NCBI GenBank assembly: GCA_011389895.1
Contig: JAABTN010000003.1
Location: 81,761 to 145,760 of the forward strand
Origin: Maritimibacter sp.
Lineage (GTDB): Bacteria; Pseudomonadota; Alphaproteobacteria; Rhodobacterales; Rhodobacteraceae
Length of the DNA: 64,000 nucleotides
Reading direction: 5' to 3'
A model generated the notes under the pieces. The model had not been told where the DNA came from, did no database searches, and saw only the letters and a program-made list of their open reading frames with translations. The stretch's first letter is position 1, and each line of letters opens with the position of its first letter. A program made the position numbers and the translations under genes. Shown here piece by piece: positions 38,999-48,617 of this stretch.

Positions 38999-39669
38999 GC
39001 GGTGACCGCATCCCGGATCGCACGCATGTTTTCGCCGTAGACGTCGGGTCGATCGACGGAACCGCCCCGGAACACGGCCGAGCCTGCGACGAGCACGTTG
39101 GCACCCGCGTTCACCACCAGCGGAGCGGTGGTCGGATCGACGCCGCCGTCGATCTCGATCATCACCTCGCGGTCCCCGATCATCTCGCGCAGGCGCGCGA
39201 TCTTTGCGGTCATGTCTATGAACGACTGGCCGCCAAAGCCGGGGTTCACGGTCATCACGCAGACGAGATCGGCGAGGTCCAGCAGGTGTTCCACCGCGTC
39301 CGCCGGTGTGCCGGGGTTCAGCGCGATCCCCGCCTTCATCCCCGCCGCGCGGATCGCCTGAAGCGTGCGGTGCGGATGCGGCCCGGCTTCAACATGGGCG
39401 GTCAGGATGTCGGCTCCTGCCGTGGCATAGGCATCGATATAGGCATCGACCGGGGTGATCATCAGGTGCACGTCCATCACCGTGGTGACATGGGGCCGGA
39501 ACGCTTTCACGGCGGGGGGGCCGAAGGTCAGGTTGGGCACGAAATGGCCGTCCATGACATCGACATGCACCCAATCGGCGCCTTGACTTTCGATGGCGCG
39601 AATCTCGGCCCCGAAGTTGGCGAAATCGGCAGAGAGGATCGAGGGGGCGATCTTGATGGGGCGGGTCAT
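38995..39669 (-). CDS. rpe: Ribulose-phosphate 3-epimerase
   Basis: The 224-residue TIM-barrel enzyme interconverts ribulose-5-phosphate and xylulose-5-phosphate. It shows [14 protein letters not shown], the metal-binding [29 protein letters not shown] and [12 protein letters not shown]. It lies 65 bases after the shortened dnaE2 on the same strand, leaving no room for a missing dnaE2 tail. Confidence 0.97.
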   Translation of the reverse strand: MTRPIKIAPSILSADFANFGAEIRAIESQGADWVHVDVMDGHFVPNLTFGPPAVKAFRPHVTTVMDVHLMITPVDAYIDAYATAGADILTAHVEAGPHPHRTLQAIRAAGMKAGIALNPGTPADAVEHLLDLADLVCVMTVNPGFGGQSFIDMTAKIARLREMIGDREVMIEIDGGVDPTTAPLVVNAGANVLVAGSAVFRGGSVDRPDVYGENMRAIRDAVTA

Positions 39670-39734
39670 GGCAGTCTCCAGGTCAGCTTGTCTGCCTCTT
39701 AGCGTTCCTTTGCGTGGCGGTCTACTGTCGGGAT

Positions 39735-42659
39735 TTACAGAGGCTTCCCACGAGGCGCGTCATAGGGCCCCCCGCCCATCCCCGGGGTCAGCATATGGCG
39801 AATGAGCGCGATGGGGTGGGCCCGCAGGGTCAGGCGCAGTGCCGCGTAATCCTCGACCACCGCCTCGCCTTCGCTCATCGGGGGCAGGGTGACGGTGGGT
39901 TCCGTGATCCCTTCTCCATCCAGATCGGCCGCGAACAGGGGCAGTGGTTCTTCGCCCTTGATCGCCCGTGCCGCCCACATCGCCTCGCGCCGGGTCAGCC
40001 CGAGATCGGCAAAGGCATCCGCTTCAGCCAGCCGGGTGAGAAGCGCGGGCGGTGTTCCCGCACGTCGCCAGATATCCTCAAGCGTCAGGTAGCCGTTGCC
40101 ACGCGCCGCCGTGATCCAGCGCGCCTCATCTTCGGCCATTCCCCGGATCTGGCGAAACCCGATCCTGAGCGCGAGCCCGCCGCGCCCGTCCGGCTCCATC
40201 ACGTTGTCCCAATAGCTTGCATTGATCGAAACCGGCCGCACCTCGACCCCGTGTTCGCGCGCGTCCCGCACGATCTGGGCCGGGGCATAAAACCCCATGG
40301 GCTGCGAATTCATCAGCGCACAGGCGAAAATGCCGGGGTGGTGGCGCTTGATCCATGACGAGGCATAGACAAGCAGTGCAAAGGATGCGGCATGGCTTTC
40401 GGGAAACCCGTAAGAGCCAAACCCCTCGATCTGGCTGAAGCATCTTTCGGCGAATGCGCGGTCATACCCGTTGGCGCGCATCCCCCGGATGAACCGGGTG
40501 CGAAAATCGCTTACCCGACCATGTTTCTTGAACGTCGCGAGGGAACGGCGCAATTGGTCTGCTTCCTCCGGGCTGAACCCCGCCCCGATGATGGCGATCT
40601 GCATGGCCTGTTCCTGAAACAACGGAACGCCCAGCGTCTTTCCCAGAACTTCGCCCAGGGCGTCCGAGGGGAATTGCACCGTTTCCTCGCCGTTGCGCCG
40701 CCGGATGAAAGGGTGGACCATGTCGCCCTGAATGGGACCGGGGCGGATGATCGCGACCTGGATGACGAGATCGTAGAAATTACGCGGCTTCATGCGTGGC
40801 AGAAAATTCATCTGCGCCCGGCTTTCGACCTGAAACACCCCGAGACTGTCGGCCCGGCACAGCATGTCGTAGACCGCCGGGTCTTCGGGCGGCAGCGTGG
40901 CAAGGGTGAAATCCTGCCCATGATGCTGCCCGATCAGATCGAAGGCCTTGCGCACGCAGGTCAGCATTCCGAGCGCCAGCACATCGACCTTCAGAATACC
41001 CAGGGCGTCGATGTCGTCCTTGTCCCAGCAGATGACCGTGCGATCTTCCATCGTCGCGTTTTCGATCGGGACCAGTTCATCAAGCCGTCCCTCGGTGATG
41101 ATGAACCCGCCCACGTGTTGGCTGAGGTGGCGGGGAAAACCCTGTATCTCGTCCACAAGGTCCATGACTTGGGTCAGCTTGGGGTCTGTCGGGTCAAGCC
41201 CGATCTCGCGCAGGCGGGCCGCGCGCATGCCTGATCCGCCCCAGCCCCAGACCTGTGACGCCATCGAGGCGATGGTGTCGTCAGACAGCCCCATGGCGCG
41301 CCCGACTTCGCGGATCGCCCGTTTGCCGCGATAATGAATCACGGTGGCGCAAAGCCCGGCGCGGTGTCGCCCATACCGTTCATAGATATACTGGATCACC
41401 TCTTCGCGTCGCTCATGCTCGAAATCAACGTCGATGTCGGGGGGCTCGTCGCGCGCCTCGCTCACAAAACGTTCGAAGACCATGGTGCCGATCTCGGGCG
41501 AAACGCTGGTCACCCCGAGCGCGTAACAAACCACCGAATTGGCCGCCGACCCCCGCCCTTGGCACAGGATGCCGCGCGTGCGGGCGAAGGCGACGATATC
41601 GTTCACGGTCAGGAAATAGGGCTCATATTTCAGCTTTGCGATCAGCGCGAGCTCATGTTCCAGCATCCGGCTCACCCGCTCGGGGGCGCCCGCCGGGTAA
41701 CGGTCGCGAAGACCCTTTCGGGCAAGACGGGCAAGACGCTGGGCCGCAGTTTCCCCATCGCTGAGCTCGCTGGGATATTCATAGCGCAGCTCGCCAAGCG
41801 AAAATGTGGTGCGCGCCGCGATGTCGCCGGTCCGGTGCACCGCGTCTTCATGACCCTGAAACAGCCGCAGCATTTCGGTCTCCGATCGCATCCGCCGTTC
41901 GGCATTGGGTTGCGCCAGCCGCCCCAGCGCCTCGACCCGCCGCCCGGTGCGAATGGCGGTGAGCACATCGACCATCTTGCGCCGCCGGGCATGGTGCATG
42001 ATCGGTTCGGACGAGGCGACGGTGGGCAGACCCAGTGACCGCGCCATCCTTGCGAGCCGGTCGAACCGCGCCCGGTCGCGCCCATCGTAGCGTGGGGCGA
42101 GGACAAGGGAAAAATCGTCTCTGTTCCGGCGCAAAAGCCGCGAAACATGATCCTGCCAGTCGGGGTGATCGGTGGAAAGATCGGGCGGATGCAGCAGAAA
42201 CTCCATCTCCCCCGCCGCCTCGAGCACGTCGGAGATACGGATCAGGCAACTGCCCTTTTCGGCCCGCAGCCGCCCTTTGGTGATCAGCTTCGACAGCCGC
42301 CCCCATGCGGTGCGTGTGCGTGGCAGGGCGGTGATCGCGACCCCCTCTTCGGTGACCAGCCGCGCGGCGGGGATCAGGCGGGGAACGTTGCGGATCGGGG
42401 CCGAGGGGGGCGCGGGAATATGGTCGGGCCGGGGCGGACCGATGATGCCATCGCGCGCCTCCTGTGCCGCCCGTGCTTCGATCATCCGCGTGATGTCCCG
42501 GGTTGCCGTATGCGCGCGCACGATCCCGGCGACAGAGTTTTCATCCGCCACCGCCAGCGCGCTCATTCCCATCAGCGCGGCCCGGTTCACGTATTCCTCG
42601 GCATGGGAGCCGCCGGTGAGAAAGGTGAAATTGGACGTTATGCAAAGTTCCACGAACAT
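39735..42659 (-). CDS. dnaE2: Error-prone DNA polymerase DnaE2, lacking the C-terminal OB-fold tail
   Basis: The 974-residue C-family polymerase is used in SOS mutagenesis with ImuA and ImuB. It has an N-terminal PHP domain ([20 protein letters not shown]), the catalytic Asp set in [14 protein letters not shown] (408-412), [20 protein letters not shown] and a helix-hairpin region. Typical DnaE2 proteins run past 1,000 residues and end in an OB fold (RPGTAKGV.F.TLEDE type). Here the protein stops soon after [17 protein letters not shown], so that tail is missing. No imuA or imuB lies within the window. A near-perfect SOS box precedes it. Confidence 0.92.
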   Translation of the reverse strand: MFVELCITSNFTFLTGGSHAEEYVNRAALMGMSALAVADENSVAGIVRAHTATRDITRMIEARAAQEARDGIIGPPRPDHIPAPPSAPIRNVPRLIPAARLVTEEGVAITALPRTRTAWGRLSKLITKGRLRAEKGSCLIRISDVLEAAGEMEFLLHPPDLSTDHPDWQDHVSRLLRRNRDDFSLVLAPRYDGRDRARFDRLARMARSLGLPTVASSEPIMHHARRRKMVDVLTAIRTGRRVEALGRLAQPNAERRMRSETEMLRLFQGHEDAVHRTGDIAARTTFSLGELRYEYPSELSDGETAAQRLARLARKGLRDRYPAGAPERVSRMLEHELALIAKLKYEPYFLTVNDIVAFARTRGILCQGRGSAANSVVCYALGVTSVSPEIGTMVFERFVSEARDEPPDIDVDFEHERREEVIQYIYERYGRHRAGLCATVIHYRGKRAIREVGRAMGLSDDTIASMASQVWGWGGSGMRAARLREIGLDPTDPKLTQVMDLVDEIQGFPRHLSQHVGGFIITEGRLDELVPIENATMEDRTVICWDKDDIDALGILKVDVLALGMLTCVRKAFDLIGQHHGQDFTLATLPPEDPAVYDMLCRADSLGVFQVESRAQMNFLPRMKPRNFYDLVIQVAIIRPGPIQGDMVHPFIRRRNGEETVQFPSDALGEVLGKTLGVPLFQEQAMQIAIIGAGFSPEEADQLRRSLATFKKHGRVSDFRTRFIRGMRANGYDRAFAERCFSQIEGFGSYGFPESHAASFALLVYASSWIKRHHPGIFACALMNSQPMGFYAPAQIVRDAREHGVEVRPVSINASYWDNVMEPDGRGGLALRIGFRQIRGMAEDEARWITAARGNGYLTLEDIWRRAGTPPALLTRLAEADAFADLGLTRREAMWAARAIKGEEPLPLFAADLDGEGITEPTVTLPPMSEGEAVVEDYAALRLTLRAHPIALIRHMLTPGMGGGPYDAPRGKPL

Positions 42660-42675
42660 GGTGATTCAGACTTAT

Positions 42676-42690
42676 ATTCACCTTTTGTTC
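42676..42690 (-). promoter_or_regulatory. LexA/SOS box upstream of dnaE2
   Basis: ATTC-N7-GTTC on the plus strand (GAAC-N7-GAAT on the gene strand) matches 7 of 8 fixed bases of the alphaproteobacterial GTTC-N7-GTTC LexA site. It lies 16 bases before the dnaE2 ATG, where a repressor would block transcription. Confidence 0.6.
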
Positions 42691-42761
42691 TTATGTGGAG
42701 TCACGATGTTGAGCTGTGATGTGGAGTGGCAGGACGCACCAAAGCCGCCCATCCCGTCGCC

Positions 42762-43259
42762 TCACAACTTGTCGCGGAATTCCGATATGACAGCGCGATA
42801 GATGTCGCGCTTGAACGGCACGATCCGGTCGATCATCTCGTCCGGGTCGATCCAGCGCCATTGGGAAAACTCCGGGTGATCGGTCTGGATGTTCACCTCG
42901 GCATCCGATCCCTTGAACCGCATCAGGAACCATTTCTGTTCCTGCCCGCGAAAGCGCGCCTTCCAGATCTTCGGCACGATGTCATGCGGCAGATCATAGG
43001 GCAGCCAGTCAGGATGTTCGGCCTCGATGTCCACCAGATCAGCGGTCACCCCGGTTTCCTCCCACAATTCGCGCAGGGCGGCGTCCCGGACGGTTTCGCC
43101 CGGATCGACGCCCCCTTGCGGCATTTGCCACGCGGTGGCGTCGGTCCCAAGCTTGGGCGCGTCGATCCGCTGACCGGCGAACACCTTTCCCTCCGGGTTG
43201 ACGAGCATCACGCCGACGCAGGGCCGATAGGGCAGCGCCGCGATCTCTTCCGGGCTCAC
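42762..43259 (-). CDS. rppH: RNA pyrophosphohydrolase (Nudix)
   Basis: The 165-residue enzyme converts 5-prime-triphosphate mRNA ends to monophosphates and so starts RNase E decay. The Nudix box [20 protein letters not shown] is complete, followed by [24 protein letters not shown] and WQMPQGG are typical of RppH/NudH. It starts 5 bases after the ctpA stop, as the last gene of the gpmI-envC-ctpA-rppH operon. Confidence 0.95.
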   Translation of the reverse strand: MSPEEIAALPYRPCVGVMLVNPEGKVFAGQRIDAPKLGTDATAWQMPQGGVDPGETVRDAALRELWEETGVTADLVDIEAEHPDWLPYDLPHDIVPKIWKARFRGQEQKWFLMRFKGSDAEVNIQTDHPEFSQWRWIDPDEMIDRIVPFKRDIYRAVISEFRDKL

Positions 43260-43264
43260 GCCGA

Positions 43265-44599
43265 TTACTCCTGTCGCAGCGACGACAGGCCATGCAGAAG
43301 ATCGACCGCGTAAGAGAGCTGGAAATCATCATTGCGCAGCTCGGCCGCCGCTTCGGCGTTTGCCCGCTCTTCCTCGATCAGGCGAATCTGGTCTTCAGAC
43401 AGGCTGTCGTTGTCGAGAGAGCCACGCAAATCGGCCTCGTTGCGCAGGTTGCGGGGGGTGTCCTCATCCTCTTCCTCGGCGTTCGGGTTGCGCGGCGGTT
43501 GTTCAACCACGATGTCCGGGCTGACGCCCAGCGCCTGGATCGAGCGGCCCGATGGTGTGTAATAGCGTGCGGTGGTCAGCCGCATCGCGCCGTCGCCCCG
43601 AAGCGGCATGACGGTCTGGACCGACCCCTTGCCGAACGACTTTGTGCCGACGACAACGGCCCGGCGATGATCCTGAAGCGCACCGGCGACGATCTCGGAC
43701 GCAGAGGCGGACCCGCCGTTGATCAGCACCACGAGAGGCTTGCCATCGGTGATATCGCCCGGCTCGGCGTTCACCCGGTCGCTTGCCTGCGGATCACGGC
43801 TTCGGGTCGAAACGATCTCGCCACTTTCAAGGAAGGCATCAGACACCGCGATGGCCTGATTCAAAAGCCCGCCGGGGTTGTTGCGCAGGTCAAGCACGAC
43901 GCCCTCGACGTTGTCGATCCCGCCCATTTCCTCGATGGTTTCGGCAAAGCCATCGGCGACATTCGGATAGGTCTGGTCATTGAAGGTGGTGACCCGGACC
44001 ACGACGCTATCGCCGACCTGCCGCACAGTGGCCGCCGTCAGCTTGATCGTGTCGCGGATGATCGAGACATCGAACGGCTCTTCAACCGTTTCGCGCACGA
44101 CGGTGATGATGATCTCGGACCCGATGGGGCCGCGCATCAGGTTCACCGCTTCGTCAAGCGTCAGGCCCAGAAGGCTTTCACCATCCACGTGGGTGATGAA
44201 ATCCCCGGCCTCGACCCCGGCCTCGTCCGCGGGCGTGCCATCCATCGGCGACACGACCTTCACGAAGCCTTCTTCCTGGGTGACCTCGATCCCGAGACCC
44301 CCGAACGACCCGCGCGTCTGCACCCGCATCGCGTCGGCATCATCGGGCGGCAGGTAGGAGCTGTGTGGATCGAGAGATGACAACATGCCGTTGATCGCGG
44401 CCTCGATCAACTCGCTTTCCTCAACCTCTTCCACGTATTGCGAACGAATGCGCTCGAACACGTCCCCGAACAAATCGAGTTGCTGGTAAACCGAGGTGCT
44501 GCGACCCGTGTCTTGGGCAAGAAGAGGGCCGGCGACCTGCGTGGTCAATACGGCTCCGGCGATCGTGCCTCCGACGGCTGCCATCAGGAATTTTTTCAT
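43265..44599 (-). CDS. ctpA: Carboxy-terminal processing protease (S41 family)
   Basis: The 444-residue periplasmic protease has an N-terminal signal/anchor ([20 protein letters not shown]), a PDZ domain ([20 protein letters not shown]) and the S41 catalytic Ser-Lys pair in [16 protein letters not shown] and [12 protein letters not shown]. The C-terminal ~70 residues are acidic. The ATG at 44599 matches the signal peptide; a frame open to 44695 is unsupported. It lies after the envC-like gene, a pairing common in proteobacteria for cell-wall hydrolase control. Confidence 0.95.
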   Translation of the reverse strand: MKKFLMAAVGGTIAGAVLTTQVAGPLLAQDTGRSTSVYQQLDLFGDVFERIRSQYVEEVEESELIEAAINGMLSSLDPHSSYLPPDDADAMRVQTRGSFGGLGIEVTQEEGFVKVVSPMDGTPADEAGVEAGDFITHVDGESLLGLTLDEAVNLMRGPIGSEIIITVVRETVEEPFDVSIIRDTIKLTAATVRQVGDSVVVRVTTFNDQTYPNVADGFAETIEEMGGIDNVEGVVLDLRNNPGGLLNQAIAVSDAFLESGEIVSTRSRDPQASDRVNAEPGDITDGKPLVVLINGGSASASEIVAGALQDHRRAVVVGTKSFGKGSVQTVMPLRGDGAMRLTTARYYTPSGRSIQALGVSPDIVVEQPPRNPNAEEEDEDTPRNLRNEADLRGSLDNDSLSEDQIRLIEEERANAEAAAELRNDDFQLSYAVDLLHGLSSLRQE

Positions 44600-44645
44600 A
44601 TCTCGTCTGCTCTCTGCTGTTCGCGACTCTATGCGGCGTTCTTGA

Positions 44646-45779
44646 TCATTCCACCGATACAGCAAACCACTGGGCCGGGTCCACCGGCTCGCCATTGTGG
44701 CGCAATTCCAAGTAAAGGCTCTCGGACGCTTGTGCGCCAGAGGACGCCGGGTTTGAAATCAAAAGCGCTTGATCGCCTTCGGTGTCGGCCCCGCCCATCA
44801 GCCCGATGGGCGCCCCTTTCGGCAAGACCTCGCCAACCTCACCGTAAAGCTCACCAAGACCCGCGAGAACCAACAAATGTTCTTCGCCCGGCTCGACGAT
44901 GGCCACGAGACCATAGTCCAGAAGGGGCCCGAGATAGCGGATCGTGGCGGGCCACGGAAGCGTGACCAGCGTGAGAGGACGGGTCGCGATCACCCAGCCG
45001 GGGCGGCGCACACCGGCGCTGTCGGCTTCGTTCATTTCGCGGATGACCCGGCCAAGCACGGGAAGATCGAGCGTTCCGCGCGCCTCGGTGAAATCCGGCT
45101 GGGCGATCGAAACGCTGGTATCCTCGACCGTGGCCGACATCAGCCCGCCCGCGAAACTTTCCAACGTGTCCGCGGTCGCGATGAGATTTGCCATGGCCTC
45201 GTCATCCGCGAGGAAGCGTTTTGGAAGATCGGTGCGATTTGACACCGCTTGGCTCAACGCGGTGCGCGCACGCTGCGCCCCCTGAAGCCCGTCTTCGAGG
45301 GTCGATACCGCCGACTCCTGCAACCCCCGCAAAAGCGCGACCTCTTCCAACGCGGCGCGCAAACGCTGTGCCTCGCGGTTGAGCGCAGGTGTTACCTCGG
45401 ACAAGATCATGCCGGTGCGCGCCGTGCCGATGGGCCCCTCGGGATGAAGGAGCAGGTGCGGCTCCGGCGCCGCCTCGATGCTTTGAAGCACCCCGAGAAG
45501 CCGGGCAAGCCGCTCGCTCTCGGCCTCGAACACACCCTGAATGGCCGCTTCGCGCACCCGGGCCTGGCGCAGGCCCTCGCGCAGCGCCGCCAGCCCGGAT
45601 TCGTAAGCCTGCACCGTCTGGGTCAACGCCTCGACCCGGTCGCTCGCCTTCTCGGCGTTCTGCAAGGCCTCGGAGGCCGCTTCCAGACGGCTCATCGCGG
45701 CCCGTGCGGTCTCGGTCGGGTCGCTCTGGGCCAAGAGCGGTCCGGCGATGAACGCGAGGAGAAGTGCGAGGTATCTCAC
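44646..45779 (-). CDS. EnvC-like murein hydrolase activator with degenerate LytM domain
   Basis: The 377-residue protein has a signal peptide (MRYLALLLAFIAGPLLAQ) and a long coiled coil (about 22-210). A C-terminal M23/LytM-fold domain (about 255-375) contains YGLVAIVEPGEEHLLVLAGL and SLYLELRHNGEPVDPAQW. The zinc-ligand motifs HxxxD and HxH of active LytM peptidases are absent. As in E. coli EnvC it should activate amidases rather than cut peptidoglycan. It starts with GTG overlapping the gpmI stop (GTGA) and is followed by ctpA. Confidence 0.9.
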   Translation of the reverse strand: MRYLALLLAFIAGPLLAQSDPTETARAAMSRLEAASEALQNAEKASDRVEALTQTVQAYESGLAALREGLRQARVREAAIQGVFEAESERLARLLGVLQSIEAAPEPHLLLHPEGPIGTARTGMILSEVTPALNREAQRLRAALEEVALLRGLQESAVSTLEDGLQGAQRARTALSQAVSNRTDLPKRFLADDEAMANLIATADTLESFAGGLMSATVEDTSVSIAQPDFTEARGTLDLPVLGRVIREMNEADSAGVRRPGWVIATRPLTLVTLPWPATIRYLGPLLDYGLVAIVEPGEEHLLVLAGLGELYGEVGEVLPKGAPIGLMGGADTEGDQALLISNPASSGAQASESLYLELRHNGEPVDPAQWFAVSVE

Positions 45780-47296
45780 CGGACAATCAGGCTTTCACCG
45801 GTCATCTCCGCGGGCTCGTCGAGCTCCATCAGGTCGAGAAGCGTGGGGGCAAGATCGGCAAGACGACCGGAGCGAAGCGTCGCGCCCTCGGGCCCGTTGA
45901 ACAACGCCACGGGAACCGGGTTGGTGGTATGCGCCGTATGCGGACCGTTTGTGTCGGGATCCCACATCTGTTCGCAATTGCCGTGATCGGCGGTGACGAT
46001 CATCGCCCCGCCTTCTTCCTGCACCGCGATCATGGCATTGGTCACCTGCTCATCGACCGCCTCGACGGCCGCGATCGCCGCGTCGAGATCGCCGGTGTGG
46101 CCGACCATATCCGGGTTGGCGAAATTCACGATGATCAGATCGTAACGTGCATGGATCGCCTCGACCAGATGCGCGCCCACCTCTTCGGCGCTCATTTCGG
46201 GCTGAAGGTCATAGGTCGCGACCTTGGGGCTCGGGGCCATGTAGCGCACTTCGCCTTCCTCGGGCGCTTCCTTGCCGCCCGCGAGGAAGAAGGTTACATG
46301 GGGGTATTTCTCGGTCTCCGCGATGTGAAACTGCCTCTTGCCATGCTTTGCAACCCAGGCGGACAAAGTGTTTTCGATATCTTCCTTTGGAAAACAGGTG
46401 GTCATGTAGTCGGCGTGATCAGCCGAATATTCTACCATGCCCAGAAGTGCTGCCAGCTTGGGCCGCACCCCAAGATCAAACTCGGCAAATCCCGGCTCGC
46501 CAATGGCGCGCAGGATCTCGCGCGCCCGGTCGGCACGGAAATTGGCAAAGAACACGCCATCCCCGTCATGCACCCCGGTGTGCCCGTCGATCACCGTCGG
46601 CTGGATGAATTCATCCGTTTCGCCACGGTCGTAAGCGGCCGCGATGGCGGCATCTGCCGAGGGCGCCGTGTCCCCCATCGCCTTGACACTTGCATCATAG
46701 GCCCGCTGCACCCGGTCCCAACGGTTGTCGCGATCCATCGCGAAATACCGCCCCGACACGCTGGCGATCGGCACGCCGTCTGGCAGGTCCGCGACGAACT
46801 TCGCCACCTGTTCGCGCCCCGAGCGGGGGGGCACGTCGCGCCCATCGGTGATGACATGCACCACCACCGGAACGCCCGCCTCGTGCAGCGCACGCGCCGC
46901 GGCGACGATGTGATCCTGATGCGAATGCACGCCGCCGGGGCTGGTCAGCCCCATCAGATGCGCAGTCCCGCCCGAGGTCTTCAGGTCCGAGATGAATTGC
47001 ATCAAGGCGGCATTTTGAAAGAATGAGCGATCCTCGATGGCAAGATCGATCTGGCCCAAATCCATCGCCACGACGCGCCCGGCCCCGATATTGGTATGCC
47101 CCACCTCGGAATTGCCCATCTGACCCTTGGGCAGCCCGACATCATTGCCATGGGTGATCAGCTTGGCGTTGGGGCAAATCATCATCAATTCGTCGAAAGC
47201 CGGCGTCTCGGCCAGCGCAACCGCGTTATGAGCACTTTCGACCCTGAGACCCCAACCATCGAGAATACACAGGACGACGGGTTTCGGGGTTGTCAT
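45776..47296 (-). CDS. gpmI: 2,3-bisphosphoglycerate-independent phosphoglycerate mutase
   Basis: The 506-residue manganese enzyme of the alkaline-phosphatase superfamily interconverts 3- and 2-phosphoglycerate. It shows VVLCILDGWG (metal Asp), the phosphorylated serine in MGNSEVGHTNIGAGR (Ser63), ITDGRDVPPRSG, NFANPDMVGHTGD and VTADHGNCEQMWD. Length is normal. It is first in a gpmI-envC-ctpA-rppH operon, an order widespread in alphaproteobacteria. Confidence 0.97.
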   Translation of the reverse strand: MTTPKPVVLCILDGWGLRVESAHNAVALAETPAFDELMMICPNAKLITHGNDVGLPKGQMGNSEVGHTNIGAGRVVAMDLGQIDLAIEDRSFFQNAALMQFISDLKTSGGTAHLMGLTSPGGVHSHQDHIVAAARALHEAGVPVVVHVITDGRDVPPRSGREQVAKFVADLPDGVPIASVSGRYFAMDRDNRWDRVQRAYDASVKAMGDTAPSADAAIAAAYDRGETDEFIQPTVIDGHTGVHDGDGVFFANFRADRAREILRAIGEPGFAEFDLGVRPKLAALLGMVEYSADHADYMTTCFPKEDIENTLSAWVAKHGKRQFHIAETEKYPHVTFFLAGGKEAPEEGEVRYMAPSPKVATYDLQPEMSAEEVGAHLVEAIHARYDLIIVNFANPDMVGHTGDLDAAIAAVEAVDEQVTNAMIAVQEEGGAMIVTADHGNCEQMWDPDTNGPHTAHTTNPVPVALFNGPEGATLRSGRLADLAPTLLDLMELDEPAEMTGESLIVR

Positions 47297-47368
47297 GGCT
47301 CTGCCTCGCTCTTGCTCATTGCGGTTCTAAACGCCCCGCCGCCGGGGAGCAATGCACGGCGCACCGAA

Positions 47369-47424
47369 CGAGGGGCGCTGCCCCTCGCGCTCCCCGGAAT
47401 ATTTGGGGAACGATGAAAGGGATC
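47369..47424 (+). repeat. Dispersed intergenic repeat, copy B (hairpin plus core)
   Basis: Hairpin CGAGGGGC-GCT-GCCCCTCG (47369-47387) is followed by a core (47391-47424) beginning TCCCCGGAATATTT and ending GGAACGATGAAAGGGATC. Copy A at 6.84-6.92 kb has the same hairpin motif and core. Confidence 0.75.
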
Positions 47425-47544
47425 TTCTTCACGAATGATTAAGGTTAATGGGCCATCATCCGCGCACGGTACAGGCTGGAAAGCCGATGACCGTGAACGG
47501 TGAAGCCCCTCGTGAACCCCACGGGGGGCGGATCTTTTGGCCGG

Positions 47545-47602
47545 GATCCCTTTCATCGTTCCATAAATATTCTGGGGGAACGGCGGCGTGCCGCCGTGGG
47601 GG
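47545..47602 (-). repeat. Dispersed intergenic repeat, copy C (hairpins plus core)
   Basis: Read on the minus strand, a GGGGGC/GCCCCC hairpin and a CGGCGGC/GCCGCCG hairpin precede a core that begins CCCCCAGAATATTT and ends GGAACGATGAAAGGGATC. The copy is inverted relative to copy B, about 120 bases away. Confidence 0.75.
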
Positions 47603-47648
47603 CAACGCCCCCGGGGCCCATCAACATGCGCCGTGCCATCCACCCGGC

Positions 47649-48119
47649 TCAGTCCCGGTGATAGGGCTTGCCCGCAAGGATCGAGGCCGCGCGGTAGAGT
47701 TGTTCGCTCAGCATGACGCGGGCCAGCATGTGGGGCCAGACCATCTTGCCAAACGACAGGCGGGCATCGGCCTGACCAAGAAACCCCGGGTCGATCCCGT
47801 CGGCGCCACCGATGACGAAGGCCACGTCACCCCGTCCCTGATCACGCCAGCCCGCCAATTGGTCCGCGAACGCCGGGCTGGTCATCTGCTTGCCCCGTTC
47901 ATCCAGCGCCACGATCACCGCACCCTCGGGTGCTGCGCGTTTCAAAAGCGGCGCTTCGGCTTTCATGCCGCCGCCTTTCTTGTCTTCGACGTCGTGGAGG
48001 GTGAGCGGGCCAAGGCCCAGGTGCCGCCCGGTCTGGTCGAACCGGGTGACATAATCGTCGATCAAGGCGCGTTCCGGACCGGCCCGAAGCCGGCCCACCG
48101 CGACGATGTGCACCCGCAT
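47649..48119 (-). CDS. rlmH: 23S rRNA (pseudouridine1915-N3)-methyltransferase
   Basis: This 156-residue SPOUT (knotted) SAM methyltransferase modifies helix 69 of 23S rRNA. It shows MRVHIVAVGRLRAGPE, VALDERGKQMTSPAFAD, VAFVIGGADGIDPG and the C-terminal LARVMLSEQLYRAASILAGK ending PYHRD. The ATG at 48119 gives the exact family start and shares a base with the rsfS stop (TGATG). The rsfS-rlmH pair is conserved across bacteria. Confidence 0.97.
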   Translation of the reverse strand: MRVHIVAVGRLRAGPERALIDDYVTRFDQTGRHLGLGPLTLHDVEDKKGGGMKAEAPLLKRAAPEGAVIVALDERGKQMTSPAFADQLAGWRDQGRGDVAFVIGGADGIDPGFLGQADARLSFGKMVWPHMLARVMLSEQLYRAASILAGKPYHRD

Positions 48120-48487
48120 CAGGCCTTGGCGTCGGCCACGGCGTGGGGCGTCATCCACATCTTTTCGATCTGGTAGAATTCGCGCACCTCGGGGCGGAAC
48201 ACGTGGACGATCACATCGCCCGCGTCGATCAGCACCCAATCGCCCTGGTCCTTGCCTTCGACCTTGCAGATCACGCCCAGCTCTTCCTTGAGTTTCGCGG
48301 TCAGCTTTTCCGAGATCGCGGACACCTGCCGGGTTGAGCGGCCTGAGCAGACGACCATGAAATCGGCCATGCTGGATTTCCCGGCAAGGTCGATGGACAC
48401 GATGTCCTCGGCCTTGTCTTCGCCAAGCGATGTCTTGATACGGTCGAGCAGATCGCTCGGGGTGTACATGGGCGCGCCTTTTTTCAT
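48119..48487 (-). CDS. rsfS: Ribosomal silencing factor RsfS
   Basis: This protein of about 122 residues binds L14 (uL14) and blocks subunit joining in slow growth. It shows DKAEDIVSIDLAGKSSMADF, VVCSGRSTRQVSAISEKL and the C-terminal DVIVHVFRPEVREFYQIEKM. The start is uncertain. ATG at 48487 lies in ATGA overlap with a short upstream frame that has a strong ribosome site; an ATG at 48568 in the same frame would give a longer protein. The gene is coupled to rlmH. Confidence 0.9.
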   Translation of the reverse strand: MKKGAPMYTPSDLLDRIKTSLGEDKAEDIVSIDLAGKSSMADFMVVCSGRSTRQVSAISEKLTAKLKEELGVICKVEGKDQGDWVLIDAGDVIVHVFRPEVREFYQIEKMWMTPHAVADAKA

Positions 48488-48543
48488 GCCGCCCGATCCC
48501 GCGACCGCGTGTTCGGCCGCTTCTGGATGATAAGACAGGACAT
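48484..48543 (-). CDS. Possible 19-residue leader frame coupled to rsfS
   Basis: ATG at 48543 sits 3 bases after AAGGAGG, the best ribosome site in the area, and encodes MSCLIIQKRPNTRSRDRAA. Its TGA overlaps the rsfS ATG at 48487 by ATGA. It could be a translational coupling leader. The short spacing and unknown conservation make this tentative. Confidence 0.3.
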   Translation of the reverse strand: MSCLIIQKRPNTRSRDRAA

Positions 48544-48617
48544 AGTCCTCCTTCGTTGCGCGCTGCATCACTCCCCAGCGCAGGGACAGGACAAAAGTAG
48601 CACCGTTTTTCCGATTT

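Larger units (their letters stand above)
47297..47648. other. Repeat-rich intergenic region between gpmI and rlmH
   Basis: About 350 bases hold no credible gene. They hold two dispersed-repeat copies facing each other (47369-47424 and 47545-47602), each with GC-rich hairpins on its outer side. Roughly 120 bases of undistinguished sequence lie between them. The gpmI promoter should be near 47300-47340. Confidence 0.65.

Noticed and set aside
44646..45779. Active M23 endopeptidase
   Set aside because: Zinc-binding HxxxD and HxH motifs are missing; the EnvC-like activator role explains the sequence better.
47425..47544. Mini-transposon between the two facing repeat copies
   Set aside because: No transposase, no target-site duplication and no conserved internal sequence could be seen. 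The facing copies may be independent insertions.
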